Assembly: GCA_009711805.1 (NCBI GenBank)
Contig: VEMX01000008.1
Location: 54,502 to 118,501 of the forward strand
Direction: 5' to 3'
Source of the DNA: Balneolaceae bacterium
GTDB lineage: Bacteria > Bacteroidota > Rhodothermia > Balneolales > Balneolaceae
Length of the DNA stretch: 64,000 bases
The translations under genes and the position numbers were made by a program. Positions within the stretch are counted from its first letter, which is position 1. Each line of letters opens with the position of its first letter. The notes under the pieces are model-generated. The model worked only from the letters and a program-made list of their open reading frames with translations, ran no database searches and was not told where the DNA came from. This document shows positions 17,440-27,900 of the stretch, one piece after another.

Positions 17440-18516
17440 ATGAAGAAACGGATCATCGGTATTGATATGGCCAGAGCCCTGGCTATTGTGGGTATGGTTA
17501 TCGTAAACTTTAAAATTGCCTTTGGAGATTCCGGTAATAGCTGGCTTCAGCTTTTTGTGCATCTTTTTGAAGGTAAAGCCGCTGCAACTTTTGTGGTGCT
17601 TGCCGGAGTAGGTTTATCTCTGATGACCAAATCGGCCATCCGAAACCAGGATCATAAAAAACTTAAAACTGCCCGAATCCGAATTATAAAAAGGGCCATA
17701 TTCCTTTTCGTAATCGGCCTTTCGTACATGCCTATCTGGCCGGCAGATATCCTGCATTTTTATGGCATTTATATGCTGGTTGCTTTGGTGCTCATCAACC
17801 AATCCTCAAAAATACTATGGGGAACCATTGCTGCTTTTATACTCGCTTTCCCGGTTCTGCTTATGTTTTTTGATTATGAAGCCGGGTGGAATTTCACCAC
17901 CTTCGACTATGCCGGATTCTGGACTATTGATGGTTTTAGCCGGAACCTCTTCTTTAACGGTTTTCACCCGGTTTTCCCGTGGACTGCCTTCATGCTGTTT
18001 GGGGTATGGTATGGGCGTCAGGATCTGTATGATGATACTTTTGTAAAAAAATCATTCCGCATTAGTCTGGTTATTTTCATTGCCATTCAATTGTTTTCTT
18101 TTGGCTCCATTCGTTTGTTTTCGGCAGCAGACCCGGCTTCGCTTCAGGATCTAAAATATATCCTTGGCACCAGCCCCATGCCTCCCCTTCCTCTTTATAT
18201 GTTGAATGGAATAAGTATTTCTGTTACTGTTATATCGGCTTGTATTCTTTTTGCCCGGAAATTTGGAGAAAATATCATTGTTATAGCTTTAACTGAAACC
18301 GGTAAACTGGCATTTACTTTCTATGTAGCCCATGTAGTCATTGGTATGGGTGTAGTGGATGAGCTATTCAGTAAACCTTTGGGAAGTTACTCCATTACCT
18401 TTTCCGTGATATTTGCCCTGGCTTTTAGTTTAGCCTGTATTCTTTTTGCCGTAGTTTGGACGAAGTATAGAAAAATGGGACCACTCGAATGGCTCATGCG
18501 TAAAATTGTAGATTAA
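17440..18516 (+). CDS. DUF418/HGSNAT-like polytopic membrane protein
   Basis: About 358 residues with some ten membrane helices. The opening RIIGIDMARALAIVGMVIVNF is the signature of the heparan-alpha-glucosaminide N-acetyltransferase-like/DUF418 superfamily of acyltransferases. DILHFYGIYMLVAL in the middle and a C-terminal DUF418-type segment (TETGKLAFTFYVAHVVIGMG) support this. It probably transfers an acyl group across the inner membrane; donor and acceptor are unknown. I start at ATG 17440; a TTG at 17386 would add 18 polar residues. Confidence 0.8.
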   Translation: MKKRIIGIDMARALAIVGMVIVNFKIAFGDSGNSWLQLFVHLFEGKAAATFVVLAGVGLSLMTKSAIRNQDHKKLKTARIRIIKRAIFLFVIGLSYMPIWPADILHFYGIYMLVALVLINQSSKILWGTIAAFILAFPVLLMFFDYEAGWNFTTFDYAGFWTIDGFSRNLFFNGFHPVFPWTAFMLFGVWYGRQDLYDDTFVKKSFRISLVIFIAIQLFSFGSIRLFSAADPASLQDLKYILGTSPMPPLPLYMLNGISISVTVISACILFARKFGENIIVIALTETGKLAFTFYVAHVVIGMGVVDELFSKPLGSYSITFSVIFALAFSLACILFAVVWTKYRKMGPLEWLMRKIVD

Positions 18517-18533
18517 ACTTATACACTATTAAT

Positions 18534-18887
18534 ATGCCTGTTAAACGAACAGTACCTAATATTAAATCCCCAACTCCTGCCTCAACTAAAGATTTTTTTG
18601 AAGGTTTCCTAGAAATGGATGTGGTGATGGAACGGGAAGAAATTATCACCTATGCCAACTCCGATGACCTTACCGCCACGCAAGTAAGTGTAATCAGACA
18701 TGATGAACTCAACTCCCCGGTTCCTGATATCAGCATTGAAGTGGACGATGTGGACCGTTTTTATAAAAAAGCAACCGAACAAGCTATCGAAATCATTTAC
18801 CCATTAACAGATGAGCCCTGGAGAGTGCGCCGGTTTTTTGCAAAATCCCCCAATGGAAAGATTATTAATATCCTTAATCATATATAG
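18534..18887 (+). CDS. VOC (glyoxalase/bleomycin-resistance) family protein
   Basis: A single VOC domain of 117 residues, starting with VPNIKSPTPASTKDFFEGFLEMDVVME and ending RRFFAKSPNGKIINILNH, with the ISIEVDDVDRFYKKA strand-helix in the middle. Metal-ligand positions are not all obvious. It lies 17 bp after the DUF418 gene and is likely in the same transcript. The specific substrate is unknown. Confidence 0.8.
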   Translation: MPVKRTVPNIKSPTPASTKDFFEGFLEMDVVMEREEIITYANSDDLTATQVSVIRHDELNSPVPDISIEVDDVDRFYKKATEQAIEIIYPLTDEPWRVRRFFAKSPNGKIINILNHI

Positions 18888-19082
18888 TAAGTGGGTTAAC
18901 CGGCGGAACCCCACAGTTCGGGATTAACCGTTAATGAACTACCCCGAGGCAAGGCCGACAGGGTACCCATTAAAAAGCCGCAGTTGATCGTTATGCAGGT
19001 TAATATACCTGCCATTATTCCCTTGGTTTTCAATATATCTCTGGTTTTTTGCCTGAAGGGCAAGAAAGAAAAAAACAACAAA

Positions 19083-19745
19083 AGCCTCCATCTCCCGTGG
19101 GGATGTCTACGGCATGCGAGGGCTGCGTGAGCCCGGCGAAGCAGCCCGTGGCAGTCTCCTTGTCTGTGGTAACTGATGGGATCAGCGTTGATGGATATCC
19201 CAACCATATTTTGGGAGATCGCCGCGTTGGTGTTGGGAGTGCCTTTAAGGGCCTCCCGATCCGACAGAAGTGGCAGAAGCCTTGATCATCCGACCTCTCC
19301 CAACCCTCTCCTTCTCAAGGAGAGGGCTTTGTAGGCGTTGTTATAAAATGGGGAAAATTTGATAGCCGATTTTTTATCAACGAGTCCTTCTCCTTGTTGA
19401 AGGGGAAGACAGCCCCGCAAGAGGTACCTTTGGTGATGGGGTCAAAGGTTAGGGACAAAAAGAGAAAATAATAAAGCCTCCACCTCCCGTGGGGATGTCT
19501 GCGGCGCTCAAGGAGAGAGCTTTTCAATAGGTTCCAAAATCTCAAAATTGAGTAAACAATCTATTGGGTAGCCAGCAAGTCCTCTCCTCCAGGAGAGGAT
19601 TTCCCCATAAGGGGTGCCTTCGGCAAGGTGAGGTGAGAGTACACGGCAGTCTCCCTGTCTAAGGGAACTGATGTGGGCAGCGTTGATGTAGATTCCAGGC
19701 ATATTTTAGGAGATTGCCGCGTCGGTGGGGTGCCGGGCCTTATTA
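19083..19745. repeat. Repeat-rich intergenic region with paired ~100-bp units
   Basis: The gap from 18888 to 20043 has no credible gene. It contains two degenerate direct copies of a ~100-bp unit at about 19147-19250 and 19643-19745, sharing CAGTCTCC(T/C)TGTCT, GCAGCGTTGATG-like and GGAGAT(C/T)GCCGCGT(T/C)GG blocks. A shorter unit with CTCCCGTGGGGATGTCT occurs at 19090 and 19486, and a related ACCCGTGGGGATGTCTACGG lies at 13495. Short self-complementary AGGAGAGG/CCTCTCCT stretches also occur. This is typical decayed intergenic repeat DNA. Confidence 0.6.
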
Positions 19746-19944
19746 AAGCATGAGACTCCTCAAAAGGGACTTTTATATTGAGAATTCTGACCACCTGTAT
19801 ATCAACGAGTTCAAAAAGCAATACACATCGGGGCAGAACGGCTCTGAATAGCCCGTTGATTTGAGAACAGAGAAGAAAAAACAATGAAAAAATCATCGAT
19901 TAAATAGAACAACCGCCCTACTTTACCTGCAAGGGGCTTTCTTT

Positions 19945-19958
19945 TGAAACCGCTTCCA
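19945..19958. promoter_or_regulatory. LacI-type operator upstream of lacI
   Basis: TGAAACCGCTTCCA is an imperfect 14-bp palindrome with the central CG typical of LacI-family operators, about 85 bp before the regulator's start. It matches the sites at 28296-28309 and 29605-29618 at 12 and 11 of 14 positions, so it likely mediates autoregulation. Confidence 0.6.
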
Positions 19959-20043
19959 CTTTTTAAACAAGACATCATTTTTGGATTGTAATCAAAATCT
20001 GTGTAAGATAAACTGGGTTTTAACATGGTGTTAGGAAGGTATT

Positions 20044-21066
20044 ATGAAGAAGCTAAGTATTGATCAAGTAGCAGAATTAGCATTTGTATCGCGATCGGTA
20101 GTTTCAAGAGTATTGAACAACCACAAGAATGTAAGTGATGAAGCCCGCGAGCGGGTGATGAAAGTAGTAAAAGAACACAACTACCAACCAAGTTCGATAG
20201 CTCGTGGACTGGCAACCAACAAGAATTATGAAATAGGAATTATAGCCCCCCGCCGGTGCGATGAAGCCCTTGGCAATGGGTTCTGGTCGATCCTTTACCT
20301 GGGAATTTTTGAAGAATGTATAGATAAAGGATATTTCGTCACCTTGTCTCCCATCTCTACAGATAAAGGTGCCGAGATTAATGAACACATTTTGGGTAAT
20401 AAAAGGTTGGACGGCTTCATTCTTTTAACCCAGGAAGTAAGTGATTTTGTGATCAATAAAATTATTGAACATGAAATACCGATGGTGCTTGTGGGACACG
20501 ACGAACAACACCCCAAGCTCAACTCTATTGACGTCAATAACTTTTCCGGTGTTAAAAAGGCAACCAATCATCTGATTGAATTAGGCCATAAAAAGATTGG
20601 GGCCATAATGGCCACTCCGGAAATGAAAGAATCCATGGATCGTTTAAACGGTTATAAAGAAGCGCTTGAAGAGGCAAGCCTTCCTCTTTCCGAGCAATAT
20701 ATTTCTATTGACGACTATTCTCAGAAGCACGGATATACGATTATGAAAAAATGGATTCGTGAGGGAATGGATCTTACCGCTGTAGTCTGCATGAGTGATA
20801 CGCTGGCCATGGGTGCATTACTTGCCCTGCATGAAGAGAACGTCTCGGTTCCTGCAGAGTTTTCAGTGGTTGGTTTTGATGATTTACCTATAGCTCAATA
20901 TACCATACCACCGCTTACAACTGTACATCAGCCTATTTATCAGAAAGGGAAGCGTGCAGCTAATATGCTTGTCAACCAAATTGAAAACAAGGATGCCCCT
21001 ATCGTTCACGATAACCTTGAAGCTGAACTGATTATTCGTGAAAGCACCGCTCCGGCACCGGGTTAA
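20044..21066 (+). CDS. LacI-family transcriptional regulator
   Basis: A 340-residue regulator. The N-terminal helix-turn-helix and hinge (SIDQVAELAFVSRSVVSRVL, then YQPSSIARGLATNKN) is followed by a periplasmic-binding-protein-like effector domain (about residues 60-335). This domain contains IGAIMATPEMKESMDRLNGYKEAL and FDDLPIAQYTIPPLTTVHQP. It converges on a ROK kinase-SusC-SusD-NagB run, and matching operators are found before itself, susC and the kinase gene, so it is probably the local amino-sugar regulator. Confidence 0.9.
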   Translation: MKKLSIDQVAELAFVSRSVVSRVLNNHKNVSDEARERVMKVVKEHNYQPSSIARGLATNKNYEIGIIAPRRCDEALGNGFWSILYLGIFEECIDKGYFVTLSPISTDKGAEINEHILGNKRLDGFILLTQEVSDFVINKIIEHEIPMVLVGHDEQHPKLNSIDVNNFSGVKKATNHLIELGHKKIGAIMATPEMKESMDRLNGYKEALEEASLPLSEQYISIDDYSQKHGYTIMKKWIREGMDLTAVVCMSDTLAMGALLALHEENVSVPAEFSVVGFDDLPIAQYTIPPLTTVHQPIYQKGKRAANMLVNQIENKDAPIVHDNLEAELIIRESTAPAPG

Positions 21067-21096
21067 AGAAGAGCCAAAAAATGTAATCACTCATAA

Positions 21097-21148
21097 AAAA
21101 GAATGATGCACCTCTATAATGGAACTAAGTGAGGTACACCATTCTTTT
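21097..21148. terminator. Bidirectional terminator between lacI and nagB
   Basis: AAAAAAGAATGATGCACCTC (about 21095-21114) pairs with GAGGTACACCATTCTTTT (21131-21148), with a few non-standard pairs. The flanking A and T runs make it work on both strands. It lies between two convergent genes. Confidence 0.75.
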
Positions 21149-21156
21149 AGCGATTC

Positions 21157-23079
21157 TTAGTTGAATTTATACTGAACGAAACCTTCTATAGCTTCATATT
21201 CGGCAAATCCCAGTTTGTCATAAAGCTGTGCTGTTCCCCTGTTTCGTTGTTCAGAACGCTGCCAGAACTCACGGTCATCCGGTCCCGGAAACAGTGGGCG
21301 ATCTTTTTGGGACTGGTGCTTAAAAATAGCTTTCTTTTTCTTGGACAATTCTGCGGGACTTAGAGGTACAGCCATCTCAATCTCATTAACGTCCCATTCC
21401 TGCCAAGCGCCGCGGTATAACCATACATAACAATCATCAATCCAGTCATCCTTTCTACATTCTTCCAGGGCAAGAAAGATGGCTTTAAGACAAACACGAT
21501 GAGTTCCATGGGGATCCGAAAGGTCTCCGGCAGCGTATATCTGGTGTGGTTTTACCTCCCGTAATAATTCTACCACAATGTCGACGTCTTCCTGAGACAG
21601 CGGTTTCTTTTTAACTCTCCCGGTCTCATAAAAAGGCATATCCAAAAAGTGCAGTCGGTCTTCGGGAACTCCGCAATAGCGTGCTGCGGCCTTGGCTTCT
21701 CCCCGGCGAATCAATCCTTTAACTTCCTTAATTTCATCGGTATCAACCTGACCCGGCTCTTTCTCCTTCAGAAATTTCTTTATGCCTTTCAGCATGCTGT
21801 CTGCTTCTTCCGGCTCCATATCAAAGATCTCATTGTAATCGGATACGAAATCCACAAAGCGTACCACGTCATCATCAAACACCGCAATATTACCGGAAGT
21901 TTGATATACCACATGCACTTCGTGTTTATGTTCCACAAGCCGAATAAGTGTCCCACCCATTGAAATCACATCATCATCCGGATGGGGACTAAAAACTATA
22001 ACTCGTTTGGGGAATGGTTTCGAGCGTTCGGGACGCTCCTCATCCGGGGCATTGGGCTTACCACCGGGCCAACCCGTTATTGTATGCTGTAGTTCATTAA
22101 AAACCTTGAGGTTAATATCATAGGCGGGACCATGTTGAGTCAGCAAGTCTCCCATCCCATGTTCATTATAATCTTCATCCGTCAGTTTTAGAACGGGCTT
22201 GTCTACCTCCTGGCATAACCAAACGACTGCTTTCCGAATCAGTTTATCATCCCATGAACAGCTGTGAAGTAACCATGGTGTTTTTTTGCAAATTAATTCA
22301 TCAGCAGAAGCATTATCTAAAATCACTTCTGCATTACAATGATTTTGAAGATAGGTGGCCGGAACACTCTCGCGAATTTCTCCTTCTACCGTCTCTTTAA
22401 TAATGGGGGCTTTACCTTCTCCCCAGGCCATCATAAATATACGATCGGCTCCTAATATGGTGCCAACCCCCATTGTTATGGCATGACGGGGTACATATTC
22501 TTCACCAAAAAAATCACTCGCAGCGTCCTTGCGAGTAATCTTATCCAGTGTTATCTGCCGGGTGAGTGAATCAGGACGGGATCCGGGTTCGTTAAATCCT
22601 ATATGACCTGTCCGGCCTATACCTAATAGTTGAATATCCAGGCCGCCAGCTTCGGCAATATCTTGTTCATATTTCTGGCAATACTCCTCCATGTTTTCCT
22701 GGCTTACTGTTCCGTCAGGAATATTCACCTGCTCTTCAGGAATATCTATATGATCAAACAGCTGCTCTCTCATAAAGCGTACATAGCTTTGTAAAGAATT
22801 AGGCTGCATGGGATAGTATTCATCCAGGTTAAAGGTAATCACATTCCGGAATGACAGGCCCTCTTCTTTATGCATTCGAATAAGCTCTTCGTACACTTCG
22901 GTGGGAGTAGATCCTGTTGCTAGACCTAAAACCAGTGACTCGCTATTCTCTTGCTTTTCACGAATTGCATCTGCTATAGCTTGTGCTACATATTTAGATC
23001 CCTCTGCGGATCTATCAAAAATTTTGGTTGGGATGTTTTCGTAGTACCTGTATTGTGCTTTCGAAGCTTTGTTGTCCAT
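21157..23079 (-). CDS. nagB: Glucosamine-6-phosphate deaminase fused to PIG-L/LmbE domain
   Basis: A 640-residue two-domain protein. Residues ~15-265 are NagB-like (glucosamine-6-P to fructose-6-P plus ammonia): LGLATGSTPTEVYEEL binds phosphate, Asp86 lies in FNLDEYYP, and His159 and Glu164 lie in GRTGHIGFNEPGS. The E. coli Asp141 position is Thr157, so one acid of the classic triad is missing. Residues ~355-600 form a PIG-L/LmbE metal-dependent deacetylase domain (FSPHPDDDVISMGG, His366 with Asp368/369, and GDLSDPHGTHRV). The fusion is known in Bacteroidota. It closes a kinase-SusCD-nagB run. The PIG-L part may deacetylate the substrate in place of NagA, which is inference. Confidence 0.88.
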   Translation of the reverse strand: MDNKASKAQYRYYENIPTKIFDRSAEGSKYVAQAIADAIREKQENSESLVLGLATGSTPTEVYEELIRMHKEEGLSFRNVITFNLDEYYPMQPNSLQSYVRFMREQLFDHIDIPEEQVNIPDGTVSQENMEEYCQKYEQDIAEAGGLDIQLLGIGRTGHIGFNEPGSRPDSLTRQITLDKITRKDAASDFFGEEYVPRHAITMGVGTILGADRIFMMAWGEGKAPIIKETVEGEIRESVPATYLQNHCNAEVILDNASADELICKKTPWLLHSCSWDDKLIRKAVVWLCQEVDKPVLKLTDEDYNEHGMGDLLTQHGPAYDINLKVFNELQHTITGWPGGKPNAPDEERPERSKPFPKRVIVFSPHPDDDVISMGGTLIRLVEHKHEVHVVYQTSGNIAVFDDDVVRFVDFVSDYNEIFDMEPEEADSMLKGIKKFLKEKEPGQVDTDEIKEVKGLIRRGEAKAAARYCGVPEDRLHFLDMPFYETGRVKKKPLSQEDVDIVVELLREVKPHQIYAAGDLSDPHGTHRVCLKAIFLALEECRKDDWIDDCYVWLYRGAWQEWDVNEIEMAVPLSPAELSKKKKAIFKHQSQKDRPLFPGPDDREFWQRSEQRNRGTAQLYDKLGFAEYEAIEGFVQYKFN

Positions 23080-23214
23080 CTAATTTTTAAAATAAGCTGA
23101 TAAGTCGTAGTTCTGACACATAACAAAAGAAACAGGAATTAACTGTTCATTCTCTTGTTGTAGTGTCTGTATAAAAGTTTATGATTTTTCTTAATAGTGT
23201 GTTCTTAAAGGTAG

Positions 23215-23255
23215 ATTTGCCGAGACCTGCTCCATTTTGGGAGACCCCGGCAAAT
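23215..23255 (-). terminator. Hairpin downstream of susD
   Basis: ATTTGCCG (23215-23222) pairs with CGGCAAAT (23248-23255), with an additional CTCC/GGAG pairing inside. It lies 30 bp after the susD stop, in the gap before nagB. No T tract follows on the minus strand, so it may be an attenuator or an mRNA-stabilising hairpin rather than a full stop. Confidence 0.45.
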
Positions 23256-23284
23256 CAAATTCTGCTATATTTGTAAAGAGTTAA

Positions 23285-24877
23285 TTACTCCTTATCCCAC
23301 CAAACGCGAGTAACCATAGTGTTATCTCCCTGGCGAGAAATAGCCTCCTTATAGTTTGTAGCATTAAGGATACTCTCTGTACCTTCGGGGTACAACAAAC
23401 GTCGTGGAATTTCTCCCCCGGTTACATTTCCTGCAGGCGGGTCATTGCTGTCAACCATGGCTGCCTCCAATTCCGGGTAACCGCTTCGGCGCCAGTTGCT
23501 CCATGCTTCAATACCATTCAGGAATACCGCTGCCCAATAATGGCTGTTAATTTGATCCAACTGATCATCCAGCGTTCCACCGCCATTATATGGATTGGCC
23601 GCCAGGTAATTATCGATATCTGCAGATGAGATATCGGTACCACCGTTGGCATCATATAATGTAAGGTAGTTCATTGCTGCACGAACGCCATTTTCATAAT
23701 GCGGAGCGGCAGCATCGCTACTCCATCCACGAGCAGCTACTTCAGCCAACATATATTCCACCTCGGCATATGTTTGAAAGAAAGTAGGATCGTCGAGGTC
23801 TAACATCAGTGAATTAACTCTGGAATAACCATCCAAATTACCCGGATACCTTGGATGGGCTGTTACTGAAGAAGAGGTATATCCACTTGGGAAACCCAGG
23901 TAAGACCCAGAGTTTGTTTCTGCATATACGCTTAGGCGGGGGTCGTTGCGGTCGGCCAGCCATACTTCCAGGGTCTGGGCAATATATTCGTGATCACCAC
24001 CATTACTCATGGCTTCACTTATAGCATTACTGTTCATACCCGCCGGGCCTGCACTTGGACCGCTTTGATGTTTAACCATGGCAATGTCACTATTACTGGT
24101 CATAACACCGCCTGGGCCATTAATTGCAGCTAATGCCTGTGTTTCAGCTGTGGCAATATCCTGTTTTACCAGCCTCAATGCTAAACGCAGTCGAAGTGAG
24201 TTTCCGAACTTTTGCCATTTTGTGACATCACCGCCATACATAATGTCGTTCCCTCCATAGGAAGGTTTGTTCGGATCAAGAGCCGCTACTGCTTCATCCA
24301 GTTCTTTAAACAAGTCAGTATAGATATCTTCCTGACGATCATAAGCCGGGGTAAATTCACGCTCAATAGCTCCTTTTCCGGCTTCGCTATACGGGATGTC
24401 GCCATACAGATCGGTTATGCGATGATAAATAAAAGCTCGCATGATACGTGCTATGGCAAGCTGATTATCTACGTCTTCACCTTCTTCTTTTTCAGCTTTT
24501 AACTGAACGATCAGAGCCTCTATATTTTTTACCTGGGCGCGTTCTGGAATCCCCGTACCAGAGTAGGCGGTGTTCCAGAAAGAGGTTAACCAATCAATGT
24601 TTTCTGTGTAGTTATTTCCTCCCCCAAACCAGACATTAACCAAGTGTTGAGAGACATTTCCCCCATAAAGCAGTTGGGTACGCCACACCTCGTAGCGGGT
24701 TCCCGCTGCGGCCAGTTGAATGGTTGTAAGTTGCATTCCCGGACTTACCGTGTTTGCGGTAGTAGGATTCTCGTTCATATCACCGAAATCGCCGAGCGAG
24801 TCGCAGCTAACGAACGCCCCCGCCAGTAACAGAACAGATACAAAACATGTTATTTTAGAGAAATATGATGTATACAT
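23285..24877 (-). CDS. SusD/RagB-family outer-membrane lipoprotein
   Basis: A glycan-binding lipoprotein that caps a SusC transporter. The lipobox is visible at FVSCDSLGD (Cys25). It has 530 residues and the SusD-like helical TPR fold: EVWRTQLLYGGNVSQ near the N-terminus, ARIMRAFIYHRITDLYGDIPYSEA (the conserved TPR helix), WQKFGNSLRLRLALRLV in the middle, and a C-terminal RRLLYPEGTESI motif. It lies 37 bp downstream of susC. The bound ligand is unknown, but the neighbouring nagB and ROK kinase suggest a GlcNAc-containing glycan. Confidence 0.92.
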   Translation of the reverse strand: MYTSYFSKITCFVSVLLLAGAFVSCDSLGDFGDMNENPTTANTVSPGMQLTTIQLAAAGTRYEVWRTQLLYGGNVSQHLVNVWFGGGNNYTENIDWLTSFWNTAYSGTGIPERAQVKNIEALIVQLKAEKEEGEDVDNQLAIARIMRAFIYHRITDLYGDIPYSEAGKGAIEREFTPAYDRQEDIYTDLFKELDEAVAALDPNKPSYGGNDIMYGGDVTKWQKFGNSLRLRLALRLVKQDIATAETQALAAINGPGGVMTSNSDIAMVKHQSGPSAGPAGMNSNAISEAMSNGGDHEYIAQTLEVWLADRNDPRLSVYAETNSGSYLGFPSGYTSSSVTAHPRYPGNLDGYSRVNSLMLDLDDPTFFQTYAEVEYMLAEVAARGWSSDAAAPHYENGVRAAMNYLTLYDANGGTDISSADIDNYLAANPYNGGGTLDDQLDQINSHYWAAVFLNGIEAWSNWRRSGYPELEAAMVDSNDPPAGNVTGGEIPRRLLYPEGTESILNATNYKEAISRQGDNTMVTRVWWDKE

Positions 24878-24914
24878 AATTTGTAGAATTCGTTTAAAAA
24901 TTTATTGGACAATC

Positions 24915-27900
24915 TTAAAAACCGATATCAATACTGAAGCCGAAGGAACGGGCACCGGGCACACCGGCAAGTTCAAGTCCCTGTGCATTACCCCGGTTGA
25001 TTGAAGACTCCGGATCTACATTGGGCACCGAGTTGTAGAAGTAAAGCAGGTTTCTACCGGTGATCGAAAAACTTGCTGAACGAACAGGAATCTCAGCCAA
25101 AATGGATTCAGGAAGCTGATAGCTCAACTGTAACTGACGCAGCTTGATAAAGTTTGCATCATACACAAACTCTTCGGTAATCTTGCTTGCGATCTGTGAA
25201 TAATATGCTGAAGGCAATACAGCAGTTGTGTTATCTCCACCACCTACATCAACCCCTTCTGCCACATAGCAAGGTGAATATGGAGATCCTCCCTGATCAC
25301 AATCAGCGCGTCCTTCCAGGGTGTTCTTATGAAGACCAGCTCCATAGGCGTATGAGTTAGTCCCTGAATACATCTGACCTCCCCAGTGAATTCCCACAAG
25401 TGTATTTAAACTCCAGGATTTATACGATACGGTATTACTCCATCCTGCTGTCCAGTCAGGAGTTCCCTTTCCAAGGATTACCTGTTCTTCGGACTGAAGC
25501 GGCAAACCGTTCTCGTGAATAATCTTACCATTTGCATCGCGGCGATACTTAAATCCTCTTATGGTTCCATACTCCTGGCCTATCGTTGCTGTTATAGTAG
25601 CATTCTGGGTGCGGCTTTGTGCCAAAAGCAACGCCTGCTGCTCGCCGGCTAATTCTACAACTTCACTTTTGTTCCGGGAGTAGTTCAGGCTTGTTTCCCA
25701 CAGAAGGTCTCTGGAAAATACTGGTACTGCAGTAAGTAATAATTCAATTCCGGTATTATCCAATTGCCCTGCATTAATTACACGGCTGCCATACCCTGTT
25801 GTATTAGAAACAGTGGTTGACAAAATCTGATCATTGGTTTGTCGGTCATACCAGGTCATATCCAAAGAGAGCCGATCATCCAGGAAACGTACATCGAAGC
25901 CTAACTCAAGCTCTTTGGTTGATGTGGGCTTAAGCGTTGCTAGTGGGATATTATTATTGGCAATAGCTGCAGTGGATTGTCCCTGATGAGTAAAACTCAA
26001 AATGTTGTATGCCAGGTTCAACTGATAGGGATTCGTGTCGCTTCCAACCTCGGCCCATGAAGCCCGTACTTTACCAAAACTCATCCAGGATGGTGATTGA
26101 TCACCAAGTGCTTCTGTAAAAATGAAGCTCGTGCTGATGGAAGGGTAGAAGAAAGAATTGTTATCCTCGGGAAGTGTTGAAGACCAATCATTCCGTCCCG
26201 TTACGCTTAGAAACAGGTAATCGTTATAGGCAATATCTGCTGATCCATACAGCGAGTTCACCTGCTTTTCTGAAAAACCGTAATTCGGTGATATATCTGC
26301 CATATTAGAAATGGTCTTCAGCTTTGGCACCTTAAAAGTTCTTCCGAAAATACCAACGGTCTCATTCTTGCGGTAACTTACCGTGCCTCCAAGTGTACTC
26401 TTAATGGAAATAGAAGATGTTAACTGCCTTTCAATATTCAACAGAATGTCTGTAGTATTTTCCAATACTCTGAATTCATTCTCGCTCATATCTCCACCGG
26501 GTCTATACGAGGTTCCCCATGGGGTGAAATTTGTACGCCGTAAAGTGTACCAATCCAGTCCAGTACGTCCCGAAAGGGATAACCAGTTGCTCAACTCATA
26601 CTGAAGATTAACATGACCGATCATTCGTCTTTTACTGTCATCGGTATCATACTGGTTAATCACCCAATATGGGTTATTCACAAATGGGTTGGCGCTTTGC
26701 CAGTTATTTTCCTGTCCATCCTCTGTCATATAATTATTCTTGAGGGAGCTCAGGTTTATATTAGGTGGCAAAATTGCTACTGCGAAGTTCGCATTACCAG
26801 GACTATCTGATAACCATGGGCGGTTATTAGCCGATTCATCTACATAATTGGCTTTAACATCCATGTTAAATTTCCCTGTTGATTGCGAACCTCGAAGAGT
26901 GAGTGAGACTTTTTCTAATCCTGAATTGGGTACAATGCTTTCGGAATTTGAATAGGTTGATGAGAAATAATAGGATGAAGTTTCGCTACCTCCTGAAAGG
27001 GACAGGGAGTTTTTGGTAGCAATACCCGTACGGTAAAAATTATCTAACTGGTCTCCCTGGCTAGCATATGCCCGAGTTTCCCCGTCAAACTGAATGACTT
27101 GTGATCCATCCAGAGGCGCTCCCCAACTGTTAAGTCCTGTATCAAGAGCCTGTTGTTGTGTTTGGGGCTTTTCCCCAAGCACTCCCTGTCCGTATTGGTC
27201 TTGATAATCGGTAAACCCAACTATAGCATCCTGAAAGGTAACCGTGCTGTTTACATTTATGGTAGTACCAGGGTTTGACCTACTGCCAGACTTGGTTGTA
27301 ATTACTACCACACCATCACGTGCGCGGGCACCATATAAAGCAGCCGCACCGGCTCCTTTCAGCACACTAATATTGTCAATGTCTTCAGGGTTTATTGAGG
27401 AGATACCATCTCCACCATCAAAACCACCCCACATACCGGCAGAGCCTAAATTGGAGTTATCGATGGGGACGCCATCAATCACATAAAGCGGCTGGTTATT
27501 TCCATTTAATGAAGAAGCACCGCGAATCGTAATTCGGGAAGATGCTCCCGGCCCTCCGGAAGTTGGACTTACATTAACTCCGGCTATTTTTCCCTGCAAT
27601 AAATTGGCAGCGTTGGTTTCGGTTGCTTTAACCAGGTCTTCTGATTCTACCTCGGTTACTGAATATCCCAGTGCTTTAGCCTGCCGTTCCAGCCCCAATG
27701 CGGTAACTACCACATTATCCAGGGCTTGTGTCCCCAGTTCCAAAATTACGGTAATATCTGTTCGCCCATTCAGTTCAACAACTTTGGTAGTAAACCCAAC
27801 AAAGGTAAAACGTAAGGAAGCTTCACTGCTCGAGACTTTTAAGGTGAATTCACCATCAAAATCTGTAGTAGTTCCTCGCTCAGTGCCAACCTCCAAGATA

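Noticed and set aside
19290..19620. CCTCTCC/GGAGAGG stretches as terminators
   Set aside because: Scattered repeat pieces far from any gene end, without clean stems and T tracts.
18896..20026. Several 60-110-codon frames, mostly minus strand
   Set aside because: Lie in decayed repeat DNA; the translations repeat each other because the DNA repeats, with no conserved protein features.
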